The notes under the pieces: model-generated | The model's input: the letters and a program-made list of their open reading frames with translations, nothing else | Told to the model about the DNA's origin: nothing | The model's database searches: none | From: Diplosphaera chodatii | Taxonomy: Eukaryota; Chlorophyta; Trebouxiophyceae; Prasiolales; Stichococcaceae | Assembly (NCBI GenBank): GCA_032358165.1 | Contig: JAALGY010000031.1 | Coordinates: 2,108,001 to 2,172,000, forward strand | DNA: 64,000 nt | Reading direction: 5' to 3' | Made by a program: the position numbers and the translations under genes | Shown here: piece after piece, positions 12,331 through 23,400 of the stretch | Layout: every line of letters begins with the position of its first letter | Position numbering within the stretch: the first letter of the stretch is position 1

Positions 12331-13389
12331 GCTGGCACCCGCCACTGACCCTCGAGTGTCTGCGAAGAGGAGAGGTGCCGATCTGTAGAGTGCAGGTAGG
12401 GCGTGGCAACGAATGTACGGCTGCTGCACACAGCCATCACACTGTCGTTCGAACCCGCACATATTCCGCTGCCCAGCGTATCGCCCGCACACACGTTGCA
12501 GAGCCCTTGAGAGCACAGGGCGGAAGTGCTCTTGCAAACGGGCTGCCCGCAGATGCTGTCAAAGGGTGATGGACCGCTTCGGATTCTTTGCACAGCGACG
12601 AAGCGTCATGCGTGCTTCATCGCCACGGTGGGCTGGCCGCTCCCTTCAGACAACCACTTGCACTTGAAAGGCACTGACCTGACTCTGCCTCCGGCTAACG
12701 CGTGCTTACCTGCGGTATGACTCCGAGCCTGCGACGTGCAGCTGAGCCGAGCGTTACCGGCTGCCGTGTGCACGCTGGTGGCCAGCCGCACTGCAAGCTT
12801 CAGCTGGCCAGTGCTGAGGCTACGGCCTGCCGATTGCTGATCGCAGCAAGCGATGCGCTGGTCGGCACAATCGATGGTTTTGGTGTCTGCTTGCACACAT
12901 GCAACGTGCAAACTTCGGCCTGATGGGCGTAGCTCTCCCCACGGTAGCTTGACATACACACAGCAACACTCTATCGGCTGGGAATGGCGCACAGGGCACA
13001 GCCTTGATGCTGTGAGCGCAACCTGCCGTTGGGCATTTGCCGCGAGAAATGGGGATCAAACATTTGACAAGCGGGGTTGCCCGCGACGTTCGCACGAGGT
13101 GCAGATCGCCTGGCAGCGCCTGACAACAGCGATTGAGTGTACCGAGTGCTCATTAATACCACAGCAGTGTGCAGGTGAGCGGCCGCGGCTTAACAACGCT
13201 GCAGTTGGTGGCACCTTCACAGCACAGCACCTGCAGGCACCTCCGTCATACATGCAGCAGTAGTCAGCGCACACAGCCACAACGGCGAGTACATGATCTG
13301 GCGCAGGCTTGCTAAGAGCGCGCAGGATTACATCACGCGAGGTACATTGAATGCTGCCATGTGATTCCGGTGCACAGCACAGCACCGCA
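12331..13389. other. Divergent intergenic region between coiled-coil gene (-) and CIA30 gene (+)
   Basis: About 1 kb separates the two start codons and probably holds both promoters and 5' UTRs. An upstream non-coding exon of the - gene may lie near 12350-12600. Frames on both strands are short and show no conserved sequence. Confidence 0.4.
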
Positions 13390-14535
13390 ATGATGCAGCG
13401 TGCGTTGAGCAGATGGAGACATAACGTGCAGTCATTGACACCATTCACAGTCAAGGACCCTTTCAACCTGCCGTCGGAGCTACCGCTGTATCGCTTTGCC
13501 GCCGCCGAGGACCTGAAGCAGTGGAGCGTGTACTCTGACGCTGCGCTTGGCGGCAGCACCTCCGCAGCGCTGGTGCCCTGCGAATCCCAGCAGGCATGAC
13601 AGGGCACATCACCGTCCCTGTTGAGATGCAGCATTCACAGACTGCGCTGCAAAGTCGCGATGGTATGCCAACAAAACATATACTCGGAACTTCCAGCTGC
13701 AGGGCACAGCGTCATTCCGCGGCAACATATGCAGCCAGGTGGACGACCCCGGGAGCCGCCTGCAGCGCAGCGGCTTCTGCGGCATCAACACAGATGTGGG
13801 GATCTGTGGACTGTGCTGCAGCTAAATGTCTGAAGGCAGGTCCACTTGCTGTAGGGCACTGGTACGTTTCTACACATAGCGATGTGGATGCTGGCCGTGG
13901 TCCCAGGTGGCAGAGGGGGTGCTTGACCTCGATGACTACGACACGCTGGCCTTCCGAGTGCGGGGCGATGGCCGCAAGTACATCGCCAGCCTGCGCACCG
14001 AAAACTGGATGGTAGATGCCAAATCGCAGGATGTGTGGCAGGCCTTCCTGTTCGCCAGGTGGGCTGGAAGCTTTGGTGCAGTCGGCGCCGTCATTAACCA
14101 ACAAGTTGGGCACAGGGTTGTAGCGCTGTTGAATCAGGGTATGGGATGCCCGCTTGATGTAGAAAGCTTTGCTGGACTGGCTTCATATACTGTTGTGGAG
14201 AACATGGTTGCAGCAGCAAGCGAGTTGAGCTGCAGCTGGTGGAAGTGAGCCGACATCGGTGTGCAGACAAAAGCACAGTCCGTAGTCTGTTGCAGCTTGC
14301 AACTGCATTCATGCTTGGCTGCAGGAAAGGGGAGTGGGCAGAGGTGGAAGTTCCGCTGGAGCGGTTCCTGCAAACGTGGAAGGGGCGGCTTGTTGACACC
14401 GAGGAAGCCATGAATCCTGGGCGCATTGTCGGCATGGGCATCTCGGTCGCCGGCGCTGGCGGAAAGGAGGACGATGGCCACTTTCAGCTGGATTTAGATT
14501 GGATACGAGCACGGCGGCTCCATGGTACATTCTGA
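13390..14535 (+). CDS. NDUFAF1: Mitochondrial complex I intermediate-associated protein 30 (CIA30) family
   Basis: Assembly chaperone for the membrane arm of respiratory complex I, expected in the mitochondrial matrix. The start at 13390 or 13393 gives an arginine-rich N-terminus (MMQRALSRWRHNVQSL) typical of a mitochondrial presequence; an in-frame ATG at 13351 is an alternative. CIA30 blocks appear in order: YRFAAAEDLKQWSVYSDAALG with a Gly-Gly-Ser turn, GTASFRGNICSQVDD (exon near 13700), LDLDDYDTLAFRVRGDGRKY and the ENW block (~13915-14060), then AEVEVPLERFLQTWKG, GRIVGMGISVAG and FQLDLDWIRA to the stop at 14535. The first intron appears to start with GC (CAG|GCATGA, ~13595), which joins SQQ to GTASF in phase. 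The length of ~220 residues matches the core domain. Confidence 0.85.
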
Positions 14536-14975
14536 AAAGGGCAGTCCAGGAGATTTAGAGCTTAGCGTGTTGTGACAGCTGTCTATATTGTCAATACTCT
14601 AGACTGGCGTCCATACAGCTTTTGTTGTGTGGAAGCCTACAGACGTCATGCATGGGGACCTTTGTCTTGTGTTACGCTACGGGCAGCACAATGGCAGGTT
14701 TCAGTGCGCTGCAGTTGCAGGAGATGCCACGTTTGTTACCATGTCGTGCTCCATCATTACAGCCTGCATGCACACGGCAACCTTCTCTCCGGCGTATGCA
14801 CTGGCCTGAGCCGTGGACGGACCTGGCTAGGCACATATAAAGTGGTGATCTTGATCTGGCCAATTCGCGCCATTTCTGGGAGTCGACGACAGCAGCGTGC
14901 GCGGGCGCACGAATGCATGAAAGGGCTGCAAGCATACGCTTCCACCACATCAGATCAAATCTAGGTCAGGATAGT
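14536..14975. other. Intergenic, tandem-oriented genes
   Basis: This is the 3' UTR of the CIA30 gene and the presumed promoter of the next + gene. No supported gene or repeat is seen. Confidence 0.4.
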
Positions 14976-16296
14976 GATGGCCGAGCACACACGCATTTTT
15001 GCTTCACAGTGTGTGCAGACAGCAGAAACCATGGGCGATGGCACCCTCATGTCGCTAGGGCCTGAGGACGCCGGCAAGGTCCAGAACCTCATCCTGAAGG
15101 TGAATTGCCATCCGTAGAACGTCTGAACAGCCGCGGGCCCAAAACACAGTTGTGCCGACGTGCCTGACATGGCTGCTGCATGTGTCTGCAGGTGCTAGCG
15201 CTGCAGCAGGAGGTGGACACGCTGAAGCAGCAGCGAAAAGAGGTGTAATCCTTGTTACCTCAGAGTTGATTAGTACCTATCGATGTATGTAGACAGCTCC
15301 CATGGGCCGGAAAGTGAACATGCATACGACCTCGTCAGGAGGCGGAGGCCCGCGGCGAGGTGGAGCAGACTGCAACCAAGCTGCGGGTCGACAACACGAA
15401 GCTCGTCAAGGACAACGTCACGTGAGCTGGAGACTGCTGCAATGGATATCGGTTTGTGCAGAAGCAAGTTTGTTACAGCATGAGACACACCTAATGAAAT
15501 ACCGTCGTCATCATTGCCTGCGCAGCTCCAAGAGCAAGGTGGCAAAGGCACACGAGATGCTGCAGCGCTTGCAGCAGCAGGTGACGTGCGTGAGGCATGT
15601 CTACATCGTGTACTCAAGCTGAAACAGGAGGCAACAATGCCTCGGATCTCAGTGGGGAGTGTCTTGTCATCCAGTAGCTGGAGGACATCAGCAGAGCTAG
15701 GCGTCTCAGCAAGGAGTGCGCCTGCCAAACGACAGAGACGCAGTCATCACAGCTGCCTGAAGCAGCAGCTCAGCATGCAACGATCGGTGCTGGCCCCCAG
15801 CTGGCGCATTCACATGTGGATCTGGCAGCTGAGGCTACCAAGCCAGACGAGGTGCGTGTGCAATGTCAGCTGCTGCCCGGTTTTTATGCAATGCACAATG
15901 TACATCATGGTGCAGTTACTGAGACCCCAAACTTCAAAACAACACACATATGACAACAATCAACTGTCTGGATTGCCACAGGAAGAAGGGAAGCCAACAT
16001 ATACGCCTCGCACGCTGCGCTTCGATTGTGCTGCTGGCGCATTTGTTGACACAGACGGTGACCAGCAACTGTCTGCTTACAGCGGCGGCAGCGCACCGTC
16101 GCAAACCAGCGGTCTTGCACCCTGCAACGGCGGTGGCGCATCATGCTCTGCACCGTTGTCTCCTGGCAACATGCACAAGATAGATGCTGCCGGTGGCAGT
16201 GCATTTGGCAGCCCAGTGCTGCACGGGCTGCAGGGCGCAGGCGAGAGTTTGTGGCGGCTTGTGCAGGACATTGAACGTCTGCCAGTCTGTGTATGA
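14976..16296 (+). CDS. Small coiled-coil protein, function unknown
   Basis: Not recognised with confidence. The start is either 14976 (MAEHTRIFASQC) or the in-frame ATG at 15030 (ACCATGG context, MGDGTLMSLGPEDAGK). A run of short exons to ~15590 reads as one continuous coiled coil: VQNLILK, VLALQQEVDTLKQQRKE, EVEQTATKLRVDNTKLVKDN, SSKSKVAKAHEMLQRLQQQ. It recalls short coiled-coil (SCOC/UNC-69-like) or tethering-factor coils, but no diagnostic motif is present. The downstream part is Ser/Gly-rich and ends SLWRLVQDIERLPVCV at 16296. The frame used by the middle exon (15630-15860) is uncertain. A TGTAA element follows the stop. Confidence 0.5.
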
Positions 16297-16966
16297 CATG
16301 GCATCCGGTTTGAGGCAACAGGACCAGCATACAGGTGTTTTACTCCTAATGTAAAATCCTCACACCTTTACAATCCCTTACACCCCATGCATCAATAAAA
16401 AGCTTCAGCACACTCGACTCCTCAACTGGCATCTGACGGTATGCTGTCGCATGCCGATAGAGCAAACACAGAGGCATACCCTTCGGCACGATGGGCACGC
16501 AGCAGACGCCCACAAAAATTGACTGCACGGACACCATGCAGACTGTACATGATAGGTAGACAGATGGCTAACAGCGTGAGGCACAGGCTCTGCAGGGTGC
16601 ATGGCAGCCGGCCGCTGGCTGGTGCGGTCTGCAATGGAACTGACATGCCCCTGGCCTACCAATGCTGAGGAGCCCTCTGCCCCGTATGGAAAATCACATC
16701 ATCCAGCGGCAGCATGTCCGGATTTCACAAGCCATCGCATAACTGTTTTTGGGGCAGCAGGCGGCTGTGGTGGCATTTCAGCCTTTTCGCACACACCTGG
16801 ACGCCTCGGTAAACTATGCCGACCGTCGCAGGCAGCCGGGCTGCGGGGCTGCTCATGCACACAAGTGGTTCACACTGCCGCTGCCTGGCCTCATGCTGTG
16901 CAGCAGCAAGCGTTCTCCTTCTGGAGGAGGCCAGCACCCGCCACCGTCGGCCACATCCTCCCGACC
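16297..16966. other. Convergent intergenic region / 3' UTRs
   Basis: This lies between the 3' ends of the coiled-coil gene (+) and the ELL gene (-). Apart from the TGTAA element near 16350 I see nothing in it. Confidence 0.45.
16350..16354 (+). terminator. TGTAA poly(A) signal of the upstream coiled-coil gene
   Basis: TGTAA, the usual chlorophyte polyadenylation signal, lies 54 nt after the stop at 16296 in an A/T-richer stretch. The position fits, but a 5-mer also occurs by chance. Confidence 0.4.
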
Positions 16967-19857
16967 TCATTGCGCGGCGATGGGCGCGCTTGTGCTGGTG
17001 GCCGCCGGCTGCTGCCGCTGGCGGTCGCTGTAGGCGCGCATCGCGCCCTTGATCGAGGCCAGCTCGGCGTCCAGCACATCGAACGCCGACTGCCAGCGCT
17101 GGCAGCGCCCCTGCCGCTTGTGCCAGAGGTGCTTCGCCTGCAGCCCGCCATAACAGTGGCGTATCAAGCAGCGGCAAGCGAATGCTGTAGCCACGATGTG
17201 CCAGGGAATGGCAAGAGGCCGGAGTCCAGGAAGGTCTCGACACCTGATATGCCCACCAACCGTGTCACATTTGGCACACACGTTTGAAAACCTTTCGACA
17301 CTCACGACTCAATCCGACTCTGGGACGGAAACCAGAGCACCTGGTCCTCCCAGCGCTTGGCCTCAGTGGGCGAGGCGGCCAGCTGCGCGGCGCGCCTCAA
17401 GCCCGAAAGGTCGCGCTGGTGGGCCTGGATCTCCTGGTGCAGCCGGAAGTACACCTCGTGCTTGGCGTTGTACTCCGCCTTGGCACCCGCAAACTGCAGC
17501 ACGCAACAGCACACCCATGATGCACCGTGGAGATTGGTCAAGACCAACAGTTGGCAGGCACGCTGCATTGCAGGCGAGCACATAGGTGGATGCCTCGCTA
17601 TAGCACAGCATGGCAGGCGCAATCAACACTGCATTTCATGCTGGCCTGCAGCATGCACCAGTGTCCGCACCTGAGCAAGCGAACTGATGGGCGATGCGAG
17701 GGCGGGGTCTCGACCGATGTGCGATGCAAACCAGGACTCGTCATATGCTGACGATGACCGGCTTGTGGTACTGCTGCCTCGCTGGCCGCCACTGCGTGGA
17801 CAGGGACTCAGATCAGCTGCTGCATACAGTCTGGTTGCGGCTGAATGGAGGACATGGTTGCACTGCAGCATGTCATGCTGGAGTGGATGGCGCCCAGGCC
17901 AGATTATCAAGCTGTCGCCAAGAACCTTCACTGACCTGCCTCTTCCGCCGCTACTGTCCAGCCGTCCGCTGCTGCCCAGGCGGCCGCTGCCAACACGCAG
18001 AGACGGGCTTGGTGTCGGCGTGGGTGATGGAGAAGCTGGCCTGAGTGCCACCGCTGGCTTTCTCGGGATACCACTTCTTGGCTGCTGTGGCACAGTGGTG
18101 ACCGGCAGCGTCTGGCTGTGCAGCCTATCAGAGCGCTGCCCCGCGGGCTGCGGGTGCACAGGCGCAACCGAAGGGCTTGCAGCCGGGCTGGGGGTGTTCT
18201 GCACGTGTGCTGGTTGCGCTGGCTGCGGGTCTGCAGTAGGGGCGGCTGCTGGCTCCGGCATGTCAGCAGCCGCCACCAGCCTGTGGCGCTTTGCAGGCTG
18301 TGCTGGGGTGGCGCCCTGCTGATCACGCCGCTTGCCGCCGCTTGCAGGCTCCGCACCCGGCTGCTGCTGTGCTGCGGGCAGCTGCTTGGCGCCTTTGCCG
18401 ACGGAGCTGCCCGGCCGCACGCCTGTCGAGTCATCGGCATGCAGCTCATCAGCTGACAGGCCCTCCAGCTCTTTGAGCAGGTGCTTGTGCAGCAGGTAGC
18501 GCCCCGGGGATTGGTAGGTCGCCACATGCCGCAGCGCTGTCTGGATGTCGCCGCTGGTCTTGAACCCTGACACCCGCCTTGCCACCTCCGCCAGTGCTTG
18601 CTCCACACCCTGCAGCGAAAATGTGTTTGATGAAGTAGTGCCGATGGAACAGTCGCGTGCAGGCCTGACTCACGGAAACAAGCAGACACATACGCCGCCA
18701 TGTCAGGAATGCTCGACTGCGTGCGAGTCTGCAGCACCTGTCGGTTCAGGGCTTTGGCTGCCAGGATGGCAATCAGGCACAGCCGCATGCCACCCTTCCG
18801 CGCTGCAGCCAGCACTTGGGGGGTCACCAGGCCAGCACCCAGGGGTGTGGCGGTGCCGCTGGCAGGGCGCGCCGATGCACGCGGCAGGCCTGAGACCACA
18901 CCAACAATAGTAGCCTTATGCGAGCGCTCACAGTGGCACACGCATGCGTGGCATGGGACAGAGTCGAGGCTTACTGGGCCATGTCACTAAGAGGCAACGT
19001 CAACTTACCGAGCTTCGACTTGGCCGCATGCTTCTTGGGCGCTAGACTGGGCTGCCCTGAGACTGCGGGCGACTGCGAGCGGGGCGGGCCGTCCTGTGGC
19101 AGCGCGGGCGACTGCGCCCTCGGCGCGGGCGACCCGCCCCGCTGCACATTGCCCGGCAAACCCTTGTGCGAGGCTGCAGGCAGCCCGCCAGTGGTGCCCA
19201 GCAGGACGGACCGCGGCCTCTGTCCGTTGGCCTTCCTGCCGCTGTTCTCCAGCAGCACTGTGGTGCGCAGGTGCTGCTGCTCATCCGCCTGCTGGCTGCG
19301 CTGTCGTATGCGCTGCCGCTCCTCCTCAATGTTCCGCTGCAGAGGACGGTATGTGCACGTGGGTGCAAAGCAAAATGCAGCTCGCATGCCACTTTCGATC
19401 AAGCAGGGACAAGACAATGATGCAATTGCTGCGCCGGGTGACCACCTTGACGAGCAGAGTCTGCTGCACGCAGCCGATCTCTGTTGCGGCAGCCCCATCC
19501 ACAGCAGGCAACTGCAGCAGGTCGCACACGCGATCCTCCTTGCGCACGGAGAATTCGAAGGTGTGCCTCCCGATCTGTATGACCTGCGACATGTACAATT
19601 GCCGCTGATGCTGCAGTGTGCGCCCTGGTGCCAGGCTACTGTCGATTGTCGATCAACTTCAGCGAGGAATCGGTGACACAAGTACTCACGCTTGGCGTGC
19701 CATCCTTTGAGAACCGCACAGCCGCAGGCATTCCCGAAGCCTGCGCATCCTGCAGCGCACTTCGCATCTGCGGCGTCAGCCGAATCAGCGAGGCACAGCG
19801 CGGCTGCGGATCGAAGCGCAGCGGGCACTGCAGCTGAGCGTTCTGAGGTGTCGCCAT
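16967..19857 (-). CDS. ELL: ELL-family RNA polymerase II elongation factor
   Basis: ELL suppresses pausing of RNA polymerase II and works with EAF in little/super elongation complexes in the nucleus. The start at 19857 gives MATPQNAQLQCPLRF. The N-terminal ELL domain follows in three exons: LTPQMRSALQDAQASG with AAVRFSKDG, then HTFEFSVRKEDRVCDL (~19600-19450), then EEERQRIRQRSQQADEQQ with a basic SGRKANGQRPR (~19330-19200). A Pro/Ser-rich linker leads to the winged-helix-like middle region: MRLCLIAILAAKALNRQVL (~18770) and YQSPGRYLLHKHLLKELEG (~18500). After a long disordered linker the C-terminal occludin/ELL domain appears: EYNAKHEVYFRLHQEIQAHQ with WEDQVL (~17490-17340) and HLWHKRQGRCQRW with LDAELASIKGAMRAY to the stop at 16967. 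Domain order and spacing match animal and fission-yeast ELL. Exon edges are approximate. Confidence 0.8.
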
Positions 19858-20495
19858 GCTGCAGGCTGTTCTCCTTTATGATGCTGTCATTGCGTCAGTC
19901 AGTCAGCAAGCTGCGGATGGTGCAGTGCATGAAGCTGGCCATGACCGAGCTTGCCAGGCCCGGTTGAGAATGACTACATATTGATGAAGAGTCCGTTCCA
20001 CAGTATCAATGATGCATCCGACGGAAACGCATGTTTCCGCTGCAGCATGCAGCAGTCTAGCAGCCAGCAGGATTGCTGCTCCAAACCATTCCTACATGTC
20101 CGCCTTACGTCTGTGGCTGTCTCAGACTCAGCAGGTTAGATAAAGCTGCAGAGACAATCAACAATAGGGCAGCGGCTTGTCACGCATCGCCAGGTTCACC
20201 CTAGCCACCCAGTGCTGCCACTTCCGAGACCCAACATGATCGAGCCACTCCAAGCTGACAATATATGCACACTGAGTTACCGGGCCTTTACTGATGCTAG
20301 AAAACAGCAAACACAAGCCGTGGCTCTGTGCATCGTCGGCCAAACAGCAATTTGTGCTATGTCACACCAGCGGATGTGCTTGCCCTTGATGCACACGAAG
20401 GTGCAGAGGGATCAACACTGATGACACATATGCGGCAGGCGGTCTGCAATGCGTCTGTAAACGCATGACAGTCGCGACCATGGTGTCGATGAGCC
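19858..20495. promoter_or_regulatory. Shared divergent promoter region of ELL (-) and VPS13 (+)
   Basis: Only 638 bases separate the two start codons, so both promoters and 5' UTRs must sit here. No coding frame is convincing. I see no single element that I would name. Confidence 0.5.
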
Positions 20496-23400
20496 ATGTT
20501 TGGTGAGTAGGCTGCATGACTACCATGCCAGATGCGGTTCCGCTCCTCATCTCAAAGCTTTACATGTATATACGTTGTTCGCGCAGAGAGCTGGGTCAGC
20601 GAGCTGCTGGCAAGCTATCTTGGGCACTTTGTGGACATCCAAAAGGAACAGCTGCGGGTCAGCTTATGGAGCGGTAAGCTGCATGTGAGAGATGAGACAT
20701 ATACAAGAGCGTGGCCTGCTCACAATCTGGTCTGTCGCTGCACGTGGTCGTGTGATTGATAGTCTGGCTGTGCTTGCAGCATGGAAGAGTGGCGTCACAC
20801 TGCAGAATGTCAGGCTCAAAGCCGAGGCGTTCGACTACCTTCAACTGCCAGTCGATGTCAAGGAGGGCATTGTGGGCCGGCTGCAAGTGCAGGTGCAGAG
20901 CATTGCGAGCAGCCGGTGCATGTACAGAGCGCTGCACTGCCTTGCATATCGTACTTAGCATGTGGATAAGCAGGTGCATGCACGAGAGCCTGCGTTGGCA
21001 TGCAGGTGCCGTGGCATCCGTTCACTGGGCGCCTGCTGCAAATCGCGCTGTCTGATGTGTTTCTACGGGTCGGACCCCGTGAGGAGGCCGACTGGGAGGA
21101 AGGGCCTGCCAGGAAGCGTGCAGAGGTGTGAGTGAATGCATGCAGGCTCATGCGCCAGCGCTGCACCATGCACACATGTTGTGCATGCAGAGCAGCCGCT
21201 TGTACGCACTGCTGCATCGCCTGCGTGCCCAGTGTCCTACGACGAGCCTGTAACCTTTCAGGCGGCAGAGCGCGCTGAGCTGTCAGCCTTGGAGGTGCAG
21301 CAGCAGTCAGAAACAGACGGGACAGCAGGCGGTAACGGTGCAACTCCACCGACTGCCGCCAAGCCCAGCGGCAGCACGAACAGCAGCAGCTCGGCAAATC
21401 GCTGGGGCCTTTGGATGTTGTGCTGGCAGCTCGGTCGCATCGTGCTCAATCGCCTACAGCTGACCGTCAACAATGTGCACCTGAGTTTTCAGGTATCAGT
21501 GCACTCTTTATCCCTGCATTGCCAGCTGCCTCTGGCGTCTGACATTTGTATGAATGAGCCGTCGTGATACCTTCCTTTCTTGTGTGCAGGAGCCTCAAGG
21601 TGCTGCTGATCAGCATGGCACACAGTTCGGAGTGCGTTTGCAGGAGATGCGGACTGGCAAAGCTGACTCGGAGTCTGCATTGGTGGCTGCTGCACCGTCA
21701 GGGCATCCTCGGCAGGTGCGCACACCTTTGAGCACTGCAATCCATGAGGACATGCTCCTGCTGCTGACTATGATGTACTCCGTGTCATTCACATTCATCG
21801 TTGACTGCTGTCTCCCTGCTTGCAGAGTGCTAGCATCTCCTCATTCCTTGTGGTCAGCCAGCTGTCGTGCTACTGGCGTCCTGCTGTCCGTGGGCTTCCT
21901 GGGGAGGTGCTGCCGACAACTGTGGATGCTCGTGGGCCCAATGCGGTGCTGCAGCCGGTCGATTGCAGCCTCAGCATCAAGATGCACACCCTGCCGGGCG
22001 GTGCATCTGTCGTGGAAGCAGCGTCCGTGGTCGACAGTGTGGACGTGCAGCTGCACCAGCAGCAGGTAACCGAACATCCTAGCGTACATCATGTGTCGTG
22101 CTTATCATATGCAAATATGGGCATCCTGCTGTGAAGCCGCCTGCCAGAGCAGGACTCATTGCATGAAGAGGAATTGTGCACCATGCACATAGTCGTGTTG
22201 CTGCAGGTGGCCGACATGGCACGGCTTACTGATGCCGCCAGCATTTGGAAGCTCCGGGCCAAGTATGCTGCCATTCGTCCAAGTGGCTGGCGCTCCACAC
22301 CTGATCAAAGGGTGCCATGGCGGTGAGCAGTCCATTGCTGTGTCGAAACTGTCGAAGTCATGGTCTACCTGACAACACCCAACATTGTGGTATGCTAGTG
22401 GCAGTGTGTAGGGTAAATTTACACCATTGCAGGCGTATTTGGCAGTACGCTGCCAGGGCAGTGCTGCTAGACGTCGATCTCGAGGGGTGGCCAGGCAGCT
22501 TGCGTAACAGGGATAGATTGGCGCAGCGGCGGCAGTATATCAAATTGTATCAGCGCAAGCTCCAGTTGGCACGTCAGCAGAAGGCCAGCAGCCAGCAACT
22601 TGACCCGACTGAGAAGGTGCGGTCATTGGCCTCGACCTCAATCTTGGCTGTCTCCACCGTGTGCAGCATGTCTGCATGAATTTTTGGCACCCTGTGCAAT
22701 GCAACTCTGCAACACAACCTTCAGGCACGGATGAAAGTGGAGTCTGAAGCTCTTGCGGAGCTGGAGTCGCGGTTCACTGCGGAAGACACCGAGCTGTTCC
22801 GGATGTTCGCTGAGCGCACATTGCCTGAGCTGTCTAGCAATGCTGCGGACGCTGCAGACGATGCCAGGTCAGCCTGTTGTGCCACGTTAGTTTGGCATCT
22901 TGACACGCAAGCGGTAGCTGAACACAATACGATGGGACATACCATCAAGACATGCTGTTTTCGTCCGCAGTCGGCGTGGCTGGATGCAGTGGGGCATGTC
23001 GACTGCAGCAGGATATCTCGGCTACCTGCCACGCCAAGCTCCACTTAGCCAGGTGCACCTGGCGACAAACAGGGTGCCAGTGCTACGAACCTGGGGTTGC
23101 AGCATGTGCAACCAGCGGACGATCAGGGCTGCCACTTGCCAGGTCGACTTATCTTAAGGTTGCCGATTGTGCAGGCCCTGCCAAAGCCGCCCACAGAGGC
23201 GGAGATGCAGGAGTTGCTGCGGGCCATGGAGCTTGATGGTCCTGCCCCTGGAAGTGCTGGTGCTGATCAGAGCCAGGATATGCGCTTCAGCTTCCACCTG
23301 ACGGTCAGCAAATTAAAGTCCTTCAGCCCGCCTGCTCATCGTACAGGCATACAGAAAGTGCTTCAACATATGCTTCTAGTTCGTGTCGCTCTTCCCGCAG

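Noticed and set aside
17687..18322. 211-codon + frame over the ELL gene
   Set aside because: Antisense of the Pro/Ser-rich ELL linker; no similarity and no start context.
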